From Bacteroidia bacterium (lineage in GTDB: Bacteria > Bacteroidota > Bacteroidia > CAILMK01 > JBBDIG01): a stretch of DNA of 64,000 nucleotides. Where the stretch lies: positions 33,549-97,548 of the forward strand of contig JBBDIG010000042.1 of assembly GCA_040880525.1 (NCBI GenBank), written 5' to 3'. Shown one piece after another: positions 55,455 through 63,977 of this stretch. The position numbers and the translations under genes were made by a program. The notes beneath the pieces are model-generated. The model was not told where the DNA came from. It saw nothing but the letters and a program-made list of their open reading frames with translations, and did no database searches. Each line of letters begins with the position of its first letter. The first letter of the stretch is position 1.

Positions 55455-58088
55455 TTAAAATGGAAGCATATTAATTCCCAGACGCCTTAGTGCCAGGTTA
55501 ATCAGGAACAGCGCACCGAAAATTATGAGTGCCCATTCGTGCGGTTCAGGCACGGCCCCATTTCCAAACAGAGTAGAATTTCCGAGGCTTTTCTTTGGGT
55601 CTTGTTCCTGTATGTCAAACCGTTGGTAATCCTGCTCCGTTTCAAGGGTGATGAGGCTGGTAAAAGGCGTGACCACATTGGCGGCATAAGCAAGGTCAAC
55701 GGCTTCTTCATCATAGCCGCCTGTGAGGTGCTTCCTGGCGAGGCGGTGCATCACTTGGCCGTGTGCAAATTGCCGGAACAGGAGATCAGGCCCCCCGAGT
55801 GGAACAGTAGCATCGGTCTTCCTTATCGCTGCCCCGGATTGTGAAATAACGGCCAGGTTATCATGCGTATCCCATACAGGGAAATAATTGCCATTTACAA
55901 GTTTCTTTAATTCGTCTGCATTCCCCGAATGCGCTTGCACCAGGCCCAACTCCTCCAGACTTTTCCAATAGGGGGATTCATTTTTATTTAGACAAAACAG
56001 CTTTACTGCTTTTGGGTTTTTTCCAGCAAATGATTCAATACCTGACAAAAACCGGGTGTCTTTCAAATCTTCGAGAAGTGGAGAAGATTCATGGGGCTGG
56101 GAAATGATCAGAGCATTTTCCGGATCGTGAATGGCATAGAGCGGGAACAGTGAATAATTCAACTTTTGCAATGGATAAAAATGGGCGAGTGCATTTTCTG
56201 AATTAAGTTTTACCATTTTATCTTTTGAATAAACAAATACTTCTTTTTCTTTGAATAAATCCATTACCGCTTCGAAATCCGCATGGCTCCAATTATTGTT
56301 AATATCCAGGTAAACCCGCTGGAAATTCATTGACTGGTTTCTCTTTTTAGCCTCGCTTATTTGATAACTGAAACCATCCCATTCAAAAGCCTTTTCAGAC
56401 AAAGGGACAACATCCAGCGAAGCGTTGAGGGTACCATTGCCAAAGCGGTCATCGCTGAACCAGCCATCATTTTCTATACGGAACCCCGGCAATGAAAAAT
56501 CCTTTGGGGCATGGCCGTCAAAATGTAGCAGGGTCTTCATGACTGCACCGCCATCATCAGGTCCTTCATAGGCAATGTCCTGAAAATGCAGTTGCCCATC
56601 GCGGTGGTGTAGCGGGACCGTGAAACCCACTTTGAATTGCCGTTCTTCGGCTGGCGTACAGGGGAAAACAGTGACGGTGATGCGATTTCCTTCCTGCCAG
56701 TGCATCAGGGCCGGGTCCCTGCGCTCTATCCCTACTATGCTCACGTAGGCGCTGTCAGCCTTCTGCCGGGTGGTAAAGCGGGCGGGTTCTTCCTTTCCGT
56801 TAATCCAAAGCGAAAGTGAAGTGGCAATGGCTCCCGAAGGCAAATAAAATGAATACACCGCCTCCTGCTGGTTCATTTCACTGAAATGGCTGTTGTTGAT
56901 CCTAAAAGTTTTCTCCACGTTGGCCAGCCTGAATTGCGGGTAAATTTTCACTGCCGTGTTTATTGATGTTGTATTCAAGTCCCGGCCCGACCAAAGCCTG
57001 CGGACGTATTGATGACGGTCGCCATTATTGATCTTGTGAAGAATGTCGGCATCTTCCGGGGCAAGAGGCAGTTCCCCGCCAATGCCTTTCATGAGCATTA
57101 CCAGGGGATTGTATTCTTCAGAATTCCTGCTGGCTCCCAGCCATAAAAAGTCTGAATTCCGGTTGCTCTGAAAAAGGGTGTTTAAATCAAGGAGGTGGCG
57201 GTAAACCATGTTTTTGCTCAAGCGCTGGTCCATATACATCCATTCGGGAATGGTGCGCTGCGAAAACTGGTAATCAAGCTGGATTGCGTCAAGTTTGTTT
57301 TTTAGCACGCCCCAGGCAACACAATAAAATATGATAATACTAACTGGGGCAAAGGCACCAGCCAGGTAATAGCGCCTTCTGCGGAAGTTGTACTTTAATC
57401 CCCTGTAGCTAATGCGGCAAAGCCTGATGAAGGAAAAGAGGCAAACCAGAAGGTGCATCGAAACACCTATGGATAAAAAAATCACAACCGGAAAAGCAGC
57501 CAGCCAATACATAGGCGCGAGATACACGGCCAGGAATAAATGCAGAATACTTCCCGCCCCCAAAACAAACGCAGCCGTCAGGTTAATCCATTTGGGCAAA
57601 TGGCCGCTAAACGAAAAGATCAGCATGGCTGCCAGCGACAGTATCAGGTAAGCGGAGAGCCAAACTGGCCAGGGTTCAAAAACGGCCATGTCACGATTGA
57701 GGCTGAAAGCGCTCACATAAAAGAGGGAAAGCGCCAGGGTCATCAGTGCATTGTCATATTTCCAGACCTTTAGCCGGTTTGTTTTCCAATCGGCATAAAG
57801 CATCACAACCATGCCTGCCAACGCCAGGATATAGTTCATCCAGAACCGCTGGTCCAGGTCCATCTCCCATACCCGCGCGACTTTTTGTAATGGAAGAAAA
57901 TAGATGAGAAGGGAAATCGTTAGAAGTCCAAGCATAAAAAGAAATGCATGTTTGTGCGCTCTGTCCCTGAATATTTTACGCTGGAGAAAGGGTTTTCTTT
58001 TACTAGTTGCCGAGAGCTCCTCCATAGAGGTTTTCTGTGCCAGTTTTTTTTCCAGTTCAGCTAGTTGGAGGTCATGATGTTTATCCAT
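55455..58088 (-). CDS. XrtN-system VIT-domain protein with PEP-type sorting signal
   Basis: About 877 residues. A cytoplasmic N-terminus and about eight TM helices (~45-330) precede a VIT-like domain: FRINNSHFSEMNQQEAVYSF, then FYLPSGAIATSLSLWINGKE. A von Willebrand-like region should follow, but I see no clear MIDAS motif. The C-terminus is a sorting signal: VPEPHEW, a hydrophobic helix (ALIIFGALFLINLAL) and RR. The start is ATG 58088; the frame opens upstream with a TTG at 58124. It is co-transcribed with xrtN and is presumably its dedicated substrate. What the sorted protein does is unknown. Confidence 0.87.
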   Translation of the reverse strand: MDKHHDLQLAELEKKLAQKTSMEELSATSKRKPFLQRKIFRDRAHKHAFLFMLGLLTISLLIYFLPLQKVARVWEMDLDQRFWMNYILALAGMVVMLYADWKTNRLKVWKYDNALMTLALSLFYVSAFSLNRDMAVFEPWPVWLSAYLILSLAAMLIFSFSGHLPKWINLTAAFVLGAGSILHLFLAVYLAPMYWLAAFPVVIFLSIGVSMHLLVCLFSFIRLCRISYRGLKYNFRRRRYYLAGAFAPVSIIIFYCVAWGVLKNKLDAIQLDYQFSQRTIPEWMYMDQRLSKNMVYRHLLDLNTLFQSNRNSDFLWLGASRNSEEYNPLVMLMKGIGGELPLAPEDADILHKINNGDRHQYVRRLWSGRDLNTTSINTAVKIYPQFRLANVEKTFRINNSHFSEMNQQEAVYSFYLPSGAIATSLSLWINGKEEPARFTTRQKADSAYVSIVGIERRDPALMHWQEGNRITVTVFPCTPAEERQFKVGFTVPLHHRDGQLHFQDIAYEGPDDGGAVMKTLLHFDGHAPKDFSLPGFRIENDGWFSDDRFGNGTLNASLDVVPLSEKAFEWDGFSYQISEAKKRNQSMNFQRVYLDINNNWSHADFEAVMDLFKEKEVFVYSKDKMVKLNSENALAHFYPLQKLNYSLFPLYAIHDPENALIISQPHESSPLLEDLKDTRFLSGIESFAGKNPKAVKLFCLNKNESPYWKSLEELGLVQAHSGNADELKKLVNGNYFPVWDTHDNLAVISQSGAAIRKTDATVPLGGPDLLFRQFAHGQVMHRLARKHLTGGYDEEAVDLAYAANVVTPFTSLITLETEQDYQRFDIQEQDPKKSLGNSTLFGNGAVPEPHEWALIIFGALFLINLALRRLGINMLPF

Positions 58089-58223
58089 TGGTATTGATTT
58101 TTGAATTGCTATAAAACGTAACAAAGAGCTTTGTATTGCAAAGTTGGAGTATAAATTTTTTTTGGTCTTAACGGAACTTTAATGAAAGAATAAATGCCGC
58201 ACAAGTGCTAAAAACCAGAGGCC

Positions 58224-58273
58224 GCGACCTGCACAAGGTCGCTCCCCCCTTTGACGGGAGGCAGGGGGGTTTT
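58224..58273. repeat. Two adjacent GC-rich hairpins
   Basis: The first is a 7-bp perfect hairpin, GCGACCT/AGGTCGC (58224-58242). Two bases later comes CCCCCC...GGGGGG (58244-58269), followed by TTTT on the plus strand. They lie between two minus-strand operons, so the T-run faces the wrong way for terminating either. A dispersed repeat is more likely than a terminator. Confidence 0.6.
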
Positions 58274-58323
58274 GCTGCTCGGGAATGCACCGCTGCCATT
58301 AATTTCCTGGCAACTCCAAATTT

Positions 58324-58626
58324 TTACCCTTCTGTTTCTCTAATCAATTGTCCCAGCGCATCAAGATGGTCGGTAAAAGCCTTCCTGCCTGAGCGCGTGA
58401 CCTGATAAGTAGTATTGGGCTTCTTCCCGACAAACTGCTTTTTTACTTCCAGGTATTTCAGTTTCTCAAGCGCGGAGAGGTGGCTGGCCAGGTTTCCATC
58501 CGTTACCTGTAGCGTTTCTTTCAGCGCATTGAATTCCACCCAGTCGTTTACCACCAGGATGGACATAATGCCCAACCGCACCCGATTCTCGAAAGCTTTA
58601 TTCAGCCTGTTGACAATGTCCTTCAT
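58324..58626 (-). CDS. Winged-helix transcriptional regulator (PF13601 type)
   Basis: A 100-residue ArsR/MarR-like DNA-binding protein: FENRVRLGIMSILVVNDWVEF, the recognition region DGNLASHLSALEKLKYLEVKK and the wing KPNTTYQVTRSG. The family usually sits next to a membrane protein and regulates it. Its start overlaps the stop of the membrane-protein gene (ATGA), so the two are translated together. Confidence 0.9.
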   Translation of the reverse strand: MKDIVNRLNKAFENRVRLGIMSILVVNDWVEFNALKETLQVTDGNLASHLSALEKLKYLEVKKQFVGKKPNTTYQVTRSGRKAFTDHLDALGQLIRETEG

Positions 58627-59252
58627 CGCTCATATTTCCAGTACATCCACACCCCGTAAATGATGTGCAGCAGTCCGAAACCGATGGCCCAGAACAAAAT
58701 GCCGTGGCTGGCCACAAACCCGGCAACCAGTCCGATACCCACCTCCATCAGGCCGAGGTAGCGGACATCCTCAAGCGTGTATTTGCTGCCGTTTATCAAT
58801 GCCAGACCATAGAACACAAGCAGCGAAGGCACCACCATTTCCAGCGCTCCCTGCACCATCAGCAGCAAAGTGAAAAGCCCCCCGGCCACCAATGGAATCA
58901 GCAGATTGGCGGTCAGCCGCCTGGCCGCACCGTTCCATACCGGCTGTTGTTCCTTCCGGGCGCGCCTGTTGGTGAAATAATAACCAAAGAACAGGGAAAG
59001 CAGCAAAGTACCCAGCGCCACCGCCATCAGGTACCGGAATTCGGAATACTGAAACAGGCTCCCGGTGTGCTCGTAGCCCGCAATACCAAGCGATAATGAA
59101 TTGGTGCGCAAATAAGCGAACACGGCCCCGGCCAGGGCCACCAGCCCAATGCATATTCCTGAAAATCCACTCAGGGAAACGAAGCGGGTACTTCGCTCCA
59201 TCATCACCTTAATGTCGGCCAATGATTTCAGGTGGTCACTTTGTTGATCCAT
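58623..59252 (-). CDS. Polytopic membrane protein paired with the regulator
   Basis: A 209-residue protein with a cytoplasmic N-terminus (DQQSDHLKSLADIKVMMERS) and about six TM helices. No catalytic motif is recognised. The N-terminal LxxIxxMMERSTRFxSLSGxSG pattern recurs in Bacteroidota membrane proteins that are paired with PF13601 regulators. The first gene of a two-gene operon; function is unknown. Confidence 0.8.
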   Translation of the reverse strand: MDQQSDHLKSLADIKVMMERSTRFVSLSGFSGICIGLVALAGAVFAYLRTNSLSLGIAGYEHTGSLFQYSEFRYLMAVALGTLLLSLFFGYYFTNRRARKEQQPVWNGAARRLTANLLIPLVAGGLFTLLLMVQGALEMVVPSLLVFYGLALINGSKYTLEDVRYLGLMEVGIGLVAGFVASHGILFWAIGFGLLHIIYGVWMYWKYER

Positions 59253-59465
59253 ATCAATCGTATTAAAGCACTTTGAAATACAAAGTTAATAAGAATTTGA
59301 AAAAGGATGGAGCCACAAAGGCACCATTGAAATTTTGCCACAAAGGCACGAAGAGCACGAAGGGGCATAAAGGGATGTTATTAAAAAATTAAGAAATAGT
59401 CACAAAGACACAAAGAGCACAAAGTATTTTTCAGGTTAGTCTGCGTTCTCTGTACTCCCGCTCTC

Positions 59466-59485
59466 GCTCCGCAAGTATGCGGAGC
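59466..59485. repeat. REP-like palindrome, copy A
   Basis: GCTCCGCA-AGTA-TGCGGAGC, a perfect 8-bp stem with a 4-base loop. Related copies occur at 62834 and 63790. Confidence 0.75.
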
Positions 59486-59524
59486 AACAGTTGAGAGAAG
59501 GAATATTTTATATTTAACATTTCA

Positions 59525-59712
59525 TCAATCCACTCGCAATGTTGCCCGGATCATTGGGTTTAAATGAAAATCAAAATCTGCAAGAGGAGGGGATAAGCTC
59601 CAGCCACGCCCTTCCTTTAAATAATATATCCCATTGTGACGGTAGGGATGTTTTTTAGAAAAACCCAAAGTTGGTCCGGGGATTCCCTGGTCATTATAAA
59701 TTACGTCCTTGC
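59525..59712 (-). pseudogene. C-terminal fragment of the surface-protein gene
   Basis: About 62 codons matching the end of the 62893-63740 gene (IYNDQGIPGPTLGFSKKHPY, then YYLKEGRGWSLSPPLADFDF). Upstream of the breakpoint the frame runs into unrelated transposase sequence. Confidence 0.8.
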
Positions 59713-59715
59713 GAA

Positions 59716-59934
59716 ATGATTGATCAAAAGATAGCATACATTCACTTGAACCCGGTGAAGGCCGGATATGTCAGGTTGCCAGAATACCCGTTCTGCAACA
59801 GTGCTTGCCCCGCAAGCCCACTGAAGGATATGGATGCCAAGGTTGGGGGTTATTCCAATAACTACAGCCAGCGGCTGGAAAACGTAGCCGTCACTTGGCT
59901 GGAGCCAAGCGACTGGCGGGGGGTGTCCTTCTGA
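59716..59934 (+). pseudogene. C-terminal fragment of a REP-associated (Y1) transposase
   Basis: KIAYIHLNPVKAGYV, followed by PEYPFCNSA, is the diagnostic end of REP-associated tyrosine transposases (YIHxNPVxAGxV...Y..SSA). The catalytic HUH and Tyr regions are absent, and the left edge joins the duplicated block exactly. Its presence close to three REP-like palindromes suggests they are the remains of one REP/transposase system. Confidence 0.75.
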
Positions 59935-60032
59935 GCTGCGGTAAATTTGGCCAGCCCACTGTGAAATAAATTTCTGACGCTGCTCACTCCGCAAAAAGGC
60001 ATAAGAATGAGCAACTGCCAAAAGTTCTGTGC

Positions 60033-60191
60033 TCAGATAACCTCTTTTTTTTTGAGCGCAGTGAGCAGGCTGCTAATCTGGCCACCATCAAATAAATTAA
60101 GGAGCTGAATAAAAGTAGTTCCGACTTTTTCATTCGAGGTAAAAAAGTCATTCAGTTCTGAGAGCTTTTGATTATTTTTGTGTAGGTGCAT
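60033..60191 (-). pseudogene. Possible N-terminal fragment of a DDE transposase
   Basis: Reads MHLHKNNQKLSELNDFF, then TSNEKVGTTFIQLLNLFDGG. This resembles the helical N-terminus of some IS4-type transposases of Bacteroidota. Reading is thrown off at a run of nine A on this strand (60045-60053). Past it, another frame continues YLSTELLAVAHSYAFLRSEQ to about 59940, where the Y1 fragment begins. The family assignment is weak. The rest of the gap up to 60377 shows nothing. Confidence 0.35.
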
Positions 60192-60377
60192 GATGTGGAA
60201 ATTGTAGTAGATTGTTCTGTAATGCCTTAAATATAAGGTGTTACAGCCAAATCATTGCACTTTTTTAGTTGTAGTTTTCCACACCTGTTACCGGCTGGGA
60301 TAACTGGGAAACGTCAGGTCATAATCGAATACGTGAAAAAGTATTTTAGTATATTTAAAACTTAATTAATACTTACT

Positions 60378-61589
60378 ATGGTGCAAATAACCAGTAACCT
60401 CAATCCTGCTACTGAAGCAGAAATAGTGAAGAGTATACATAGGTATTTTGAAGGATGCAGTCAAGCTTACAGAAATGATGACAGAAGCATTTTACATACA
60501 GTATGTGCTCCAGATTTAGTAGGCTTTGGTACTGGCCCTCATGAAAAGGCACAAAGAAGAGATGGTTTTGAGGATACTCTGTTCGGACCAAAGAACTTCC
60601 CTTTCCAAGATATCATATTCAAGTTAAAATGGGCTCACATTGAGAGGATTGGAGGGATGGCGTATGCATCTTGTGAGGTGGATGGTGATGTTCAAATGGA
60701 TAACAAATGGTCGAGTATGCCGCCTTTGAGAGGAAGCTTCGTATTCCGATATGAAGAACCATCTGGAGCAGAGGTGCTTCCGTGGCAAATGATTCATTTG
60801 CATTACTCATTCCCGGATACCCAAACTGAAGACGAAAATATTGATATGCGTGCACTTGCCGAATATAATCGGGAGCTAGAGCGAAAGGTTGAAGAAAAGA
60901 CGAGAGAACTGATGATAGAAAGAGAGAAATCAGAACGCTTGTTGCTCAATATTCTGCCAGGACCAATAGCAGAGAGGCTGAAGAACGGAGAACGCCCTAT
61001 TGCCAACAGGGTAAAGGAGGTAACTATTCTCTTTGCTGATATTGTAAATTTCACGCCACTGTCTAACTTACTTTCGCCTGATGAAGTTGTTGATCTTTTG
61101 GATAGAATTTTTTCGGCTTTTGACCGCATTATTGATAATTACAAGCTGGAGAAAATTAAAACAATAGGAGACGCTTACATGGCAGTGGCTGGTATTCCTG
61201 AACAACACCTTAATCAAATCGAATCTGTAGCACTTGCAGCTCTTGAAATGCAAGAGGCGATTAAAACCATTAATAAGCACCACAGTCTTTCTTTAAGAAT
61301 AGGAATCAATACGGGCACGGCAGTGGCGGGTGTTATTGGTGAAAAGAAGTTTATTTATGATCTGTGGGGTGATGCGGTAAATACAGCTTCCAGAATGGAA
61401 TCTCAAGGGGTGCCTGGCAAAATTCAATGTACTCAGGCTGTCAAGGAATTCCTTCAGGATAAGTACAAATTTGAAACACGGGGAGAAATTGAGGTCAAAG
61501 GCAAGGGCTTGATGGTCACACATTTTCTGATTGGTGAGAAAGAAGGCGAGGCTGACGTAGTTGAGATACCAGGAATGACTGCAAATTGA
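60378..61589 (+). CDS. Class III adenylate cyclase with NTF2-like N-terminal domain
   Basis: A 403-residue soluble protein. Residues ~10-150 resemble a SnoaL/NTF2-like fold (IHRYFEGCSQAYRNDDRSIL, GMAYASCEVDGDVQ, WQMIHLHYSFPD). A short coiled coil (ELERKVEEKTRELMIERE) follows. The catalytic domain has metal aspartates 221 (FADIVNF) and 265 (TIGDAYM), adenine-selecting Lys261 and Asp328 (YDLWGDAVN), and Asn/Arg in NTASRMES. The Lys/Asp pair predicts cAMP rather than cGMP. The NTF2-like domain may sense a small ligand or mediate dimerisation. It is a single gene flanked by repeats and gene fragments. Confidence 0.88.
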   Translation: MVQITSNLNPATEAEIVKSIHRYFEGCSQAYRNDDRSILHTVCAPDLVGFGTGPHEKAQRRDGFEDTLFGPKNFPFQDIIFKLKWAHIERIGGMAYASCEVDGDVQMDNKWSSMPPLRGSFVFRYEEPSGAEVLPWQMIHLHYSFPDTQTEDENIDMRALAEYNRELERKVEEKTRELMIEREKSERLLLNILPGPIAERLKNGERPIANRVKEVTILFADIVNFTPLSNLLSPDEVVDLLDRIFSAFDRIIDNYKLEKIKTIGDAYMAVAGIPEQHLNQIESVALAALEMQEAIKTINKHHSLSLRIGINTGTAVAGVIGEKKFIYDLWGDAVNTASRMESQGVPGKIQCTQAVKEFLQDKYKFETRGEIEVKGKGLMVTHFLIGEKEGEADVVEIPGMTAN

Positions 61590-61600
61590 ACCTCATGCTA

Positions 61601-61630
61601 GTGCGAGTTTAGCGATAGCGTAACTCGTAC
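61601..61630. repeat. Palindromic repeat end, possible terminator of the cyclase gene
   Basis: GTGCGAGTT and AACTCGTAC form a 9-bp stem (one G-U) around TAGCGATAGCGT. It lies 12 bases after the cyclase stop and just outside the disrupted end of the FG-GAP gene. No T tract is seen, so a mobile repeat end is more likely than a terminator. Confidence 0.5.
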
Positions 61631-61642
61631 CTTTACTTTGTC

Positions 61643-62305
61643 TCAAAGCCCTCCAGACCCCCGGTCCAAATCTCCGGGAAAAGAACACCCGCCCTGCTGA
61701 TAAGGTGCTCCGACTGCAAAATCATTATACCCATTGCCATCTAAATCACCAATGTTTGCGATAGCAGAACCAAAGCGATCTTCCACTTCTAATTCATCTT
61801 GAAAAATAATAGATGAATCACTTAATTTATTAAAGCCAATTACTTCATGGTTTCCATTCAAAGATAAAAACCAAATTGCTCCACGAGATGAGGCTGCACT
61901 GGAGTTGGGTGCTCCTACAACAATTTCGTTAATTCCATCATCATTTAAATCCCCTGCATTAACCAACGAAGCTCCAAAATTTTCCTGGAAAATATTAAAA
62001 TTGCCAAACCCACCGGTATTTCGTGCTATCCTGAAAGTTGTTGTTTTCATACCCGATGAATTTAACTGATGTAGGAATACCTCACCGTACGATTGTCCAT
62101 TCGGTGAGCCAATTACGATAAAACTATTCGGAAGCCATGAAATTGCACTGCCATAACTTGTGGAGTTAGAAAAATCCCCATTTAATTTGGTGAGCTGCTT
62201 AACCTCTCCATTAGTCTGGCAGGATAGGCTCAGGGAGAATATCATTAGCCAAAAATGTAAGCTAAATCTAATAATATTCACCGGATCAAAGAAGTTGATT
62301 TGCAT
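61643..62305 (-). CDS. FG-GAP/integrin-alpha-like protein, C-terminally truncated
   Basis: A 220-residue frame with an N-terminal hydrophobic signal (FSLHFWLMIFSLSLSC). At least two FG-GAP propeller blades are present: FGASLVNAGDLNDDGINEIVVGAP and FGSAIANIGDLDGNGYNDFAVGAP, each with Asp-rich calcium loops. The frame then degenerates into GGCSFPGDLDRGSGGL and stops, where more blades and a sorting domain would be expected. The break coincides with repeat sequence at ~61600-61670. It is probably a non-functional remnant of a secreted or surface protein. Confidence 0.7.
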   Translation of the reverse strand: MQINFFDPVNIIRFSLHFWLMIFSLSLSCQTNGEVKQLTKLNGDFSNSTSYGSAISWLPNSFIVIGSPNGQSYGEVFLHQLNSSGMKTTTFRIARNTGGFGNFNIFQENFGASLVNAGDLNDDGINEIVVGAPNSSAASSRGAIWFLSLNGNHEVIGFNKLSDSSIIFQDELEVEDRFGSAIANIGDLDGNGYNDFAVGAPYQQGGCSFPGDLDRGSGGL

Positions 62306-62673
62306 GGATTTATATTAGTATTGGTCTCTTAAAAAAATAACTGGCATGTTTGCTGGCTTTTTGCCCAATCTTCTTCATCACTTTCTGAAGGTGGCACATC
62401 CACCCAAACCTCCCATTCCCCGCCATCTCCCGTATGGCAAAGAACAAATCTGGGTCGGGGTCTTGGGCATCCAGTTCTTCTCCCGCGCTCTCTCGAACCC
62501 TGCCCGTGTGGGTTTCAGCCCTGCGCGATAATTTAAGCGGGACGTCCTGCATCCGCTCGACCTCGTCAAAGGCGAATGAGAGATGTTATTTAAAATTAAG
62601 AAATAGTCACAAAAACACGAAGAGCACGAAGGGGCACAAAGTGTTTTATTTATAATTGAAATAAGAGGGAGAC
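62306..62673. other. Repeat-rich stretch without convincing gene
   Basis: Holds open frames on both strands over 62310-62552 that I do not recognise. From 62582 it holds a block beginning GATGTTATTTAAAATTAAG, followed by cacaaaaacacgaag-type sequence. The block is repeated at 62733 and, in variant form, at 59374. Confidence 0.55.
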
Positions 62674-63080
62674 ACGAAGGCATTATTGAAATTTTGCCAC
62701 AAAGGCACGAAGAGCACGAAGCCAGACAAAGGGATGTTATTTAAAATTAAGAAATAGTCACAAAGACACAAAGAGCACGAAGGAGCACAAAGTGTTTTTC
62801 AGGTTAGTCTGCGTTCTCAGTACTCCCGCTCTCGCTCCGAACGTATGCGGAGCGACAGTTGAGAGAAGGAATATTTTATATTTAACATTTCATCAATCCA
62901 CTCGCAATGTTGCCCTGATCATTGGGTTTAAATGAAAATCAAAGTCTGCAAGAGGAGGGGATAAGCTCCAGCCGTGCCCTTCCTTTAAATAATAGATCCA
63001 ATTGTGACGGTATGGATGTTTTTTAGAAAGACCCAAAGTTGGTCCGAGGATTCCTTGGTCATTATAAATTTCGTCCTTGC
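62674..63080. repeat. Segmental duplication, right copy
   Basis: The partner of 59315-59712, differing by scattered substitutions and small indels (net about nine bases longer). It runs from the cacgaag repeats through the palindrome at 62834 into the 3' end of the surface-protein gene, which continues normally beyond 63080. This is therefore the ancestral arrangement. Confidence 0.85.
62834..62853. repeat. REP-like palindrome, copy B
   Basis: GCTCCGAACGTATGCGGAGC differs from copy A by two substitutions in the left arm and loop (A at 62840, C at 62842), so one stem pair is mismatched. Confidence 0.7.
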
Positions 63081-63740
63081 CTGATATAGCTTCAAACGAA
63101 ACAAAAAAGCCGTTCTCCGGAATGGCGATTTGATATTCCTTTACGTCAACTGTAAACCAACCTTTCTTTCCAGCCCTAACCACCAGACTAACCGGCAGAA
63201 TATCTTCGGCTGGAAAAACGGTATCCGCTTGGGAGGCATAAATTCTTACCCGAAAGGGCGCTTCAGGAAATCCTTTGCTGCTGATAAAATAGGAAACAGA
63301 AATAATTTGACCCCGTAAATTATCATTGGGAAAATATAAGGCCGATTGAAAGTAAGATCCGGCATACCCGGCCGGCCGGTTCGATATCACCCCGGCCAGG
63401 ATTTCCCTCGATTCTTTGCTTTGTAAAAACACGGCTTCATTTAATAAATAAGTTTTTGGAGCCAGAAATATTTTGGCAGTGTCATTTTTCGGATTAGTCC
63501 GCAGCAGCACAGTATCGGTAGTATATCCTATCGAAGAAACGATAAACCGCTGGTTCAGAAGTTTGGCATCACCCACAATTTTTGCCTTGCCATCAGCATT
63601 AGTGGCTATACCGTAAGTGCGGTCAACAGCCTCCAAAGTAGCATAAGGCACGGCTTGCCCGGTAACTTTATCCAGTACTTGATGGTTACTGAATTAAGCT
63701 GCATATTTAACAGCACTAAAAAGAAGCAGGTAAATAACAT
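62893..63740 (-). pseudogene. Carboxypeptidase-regulatory-like surface protein gene, frameshifted after the signal peptide
   Basis: The main frame (to 63651 and upstream) reads VLDKVTGQAVPYATLEAVDR, then YGIATNADGKAKI, a CarboxypepD_reg-like beta-sandwich. A longer beta-rich region of unknown type follows (IISVSYFISSKGFPEAPFRV...). A stop lies just upstream in this frame. In another frame an ATG at 63740 begins a signal peptide (MLFTCFFLVLLNMQL). The two frames differ by one base near 63690, so the gene appears broken by a single indel; a sequencing error cannot be excluded. Its 3' end is duplicated at 59.5 kb. Confidence 0.7.
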
Positions 63741-63789
63741 GGAATAACCTTTAATTAATAAGATCAGTAAACAACTAAATCCCGCTCAC

Positions 63790-63809
63790 ACTCCGCAAGT
63801 ATGCGGAGC
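63790..63809. repeat. REP-like palindrome, copy C
   Basis: ACTCCGCAAGTATGCGGAGC shares the CTCCGCA-AGTA-TGCGGAG core with copy A. It lies upstream of the frameshifted surface-protein gene. Confidence 0.75.
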
Positions 63810-63977
63810 GAGAGCCGGGGATAGTGGCTGTTTAGATAATGTGCTATAGATGCCCCCGGCACCGCACGTGTTACGCTGCACTAAACGCGCGCTGACGTAG
63901 GAGTAGCTTGCGGGAATTAAAGTGAATAGTTCATATTTATTTTTCTTTTAGGTATAGGCGCTTAGGTAGCAATATGT

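Larger units (their letters stand above)
59315..59712. repeat. Segmental duplication, left copy
   Basis: About 400 bases nearly identical to 62674-63080. It starts in the cacaaag/cacgaag repeats, contains a REP-like palindrome, and ends inside the last part of a gene (ATTATAAATT.CGTCCTTGC in both). Similarity stops abruptly at 59712, where a transposase fragment begins. Confidence 0.85.

Noticed and set aside
58244..58273. C6/G6 hairpin with TTTT as a terminator
   Set aside because: The T-run follows on the plus strand, while both flanking operons are on the minus strand.
59315..59430. Possible CRISPR array in the cacaaag repeats
   Set aside because: The units vary in length and sequence, there are no regular unique spacers, and no cas genes are nearby.
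62310..62552. 80-codon minus-strand frame and a 61-codon frame on the opposite strand
   Set aside because: Neither resembles a protein family, and they lie between repeats; they could be decayed mobile-element sequence, but I cannot support a gene.
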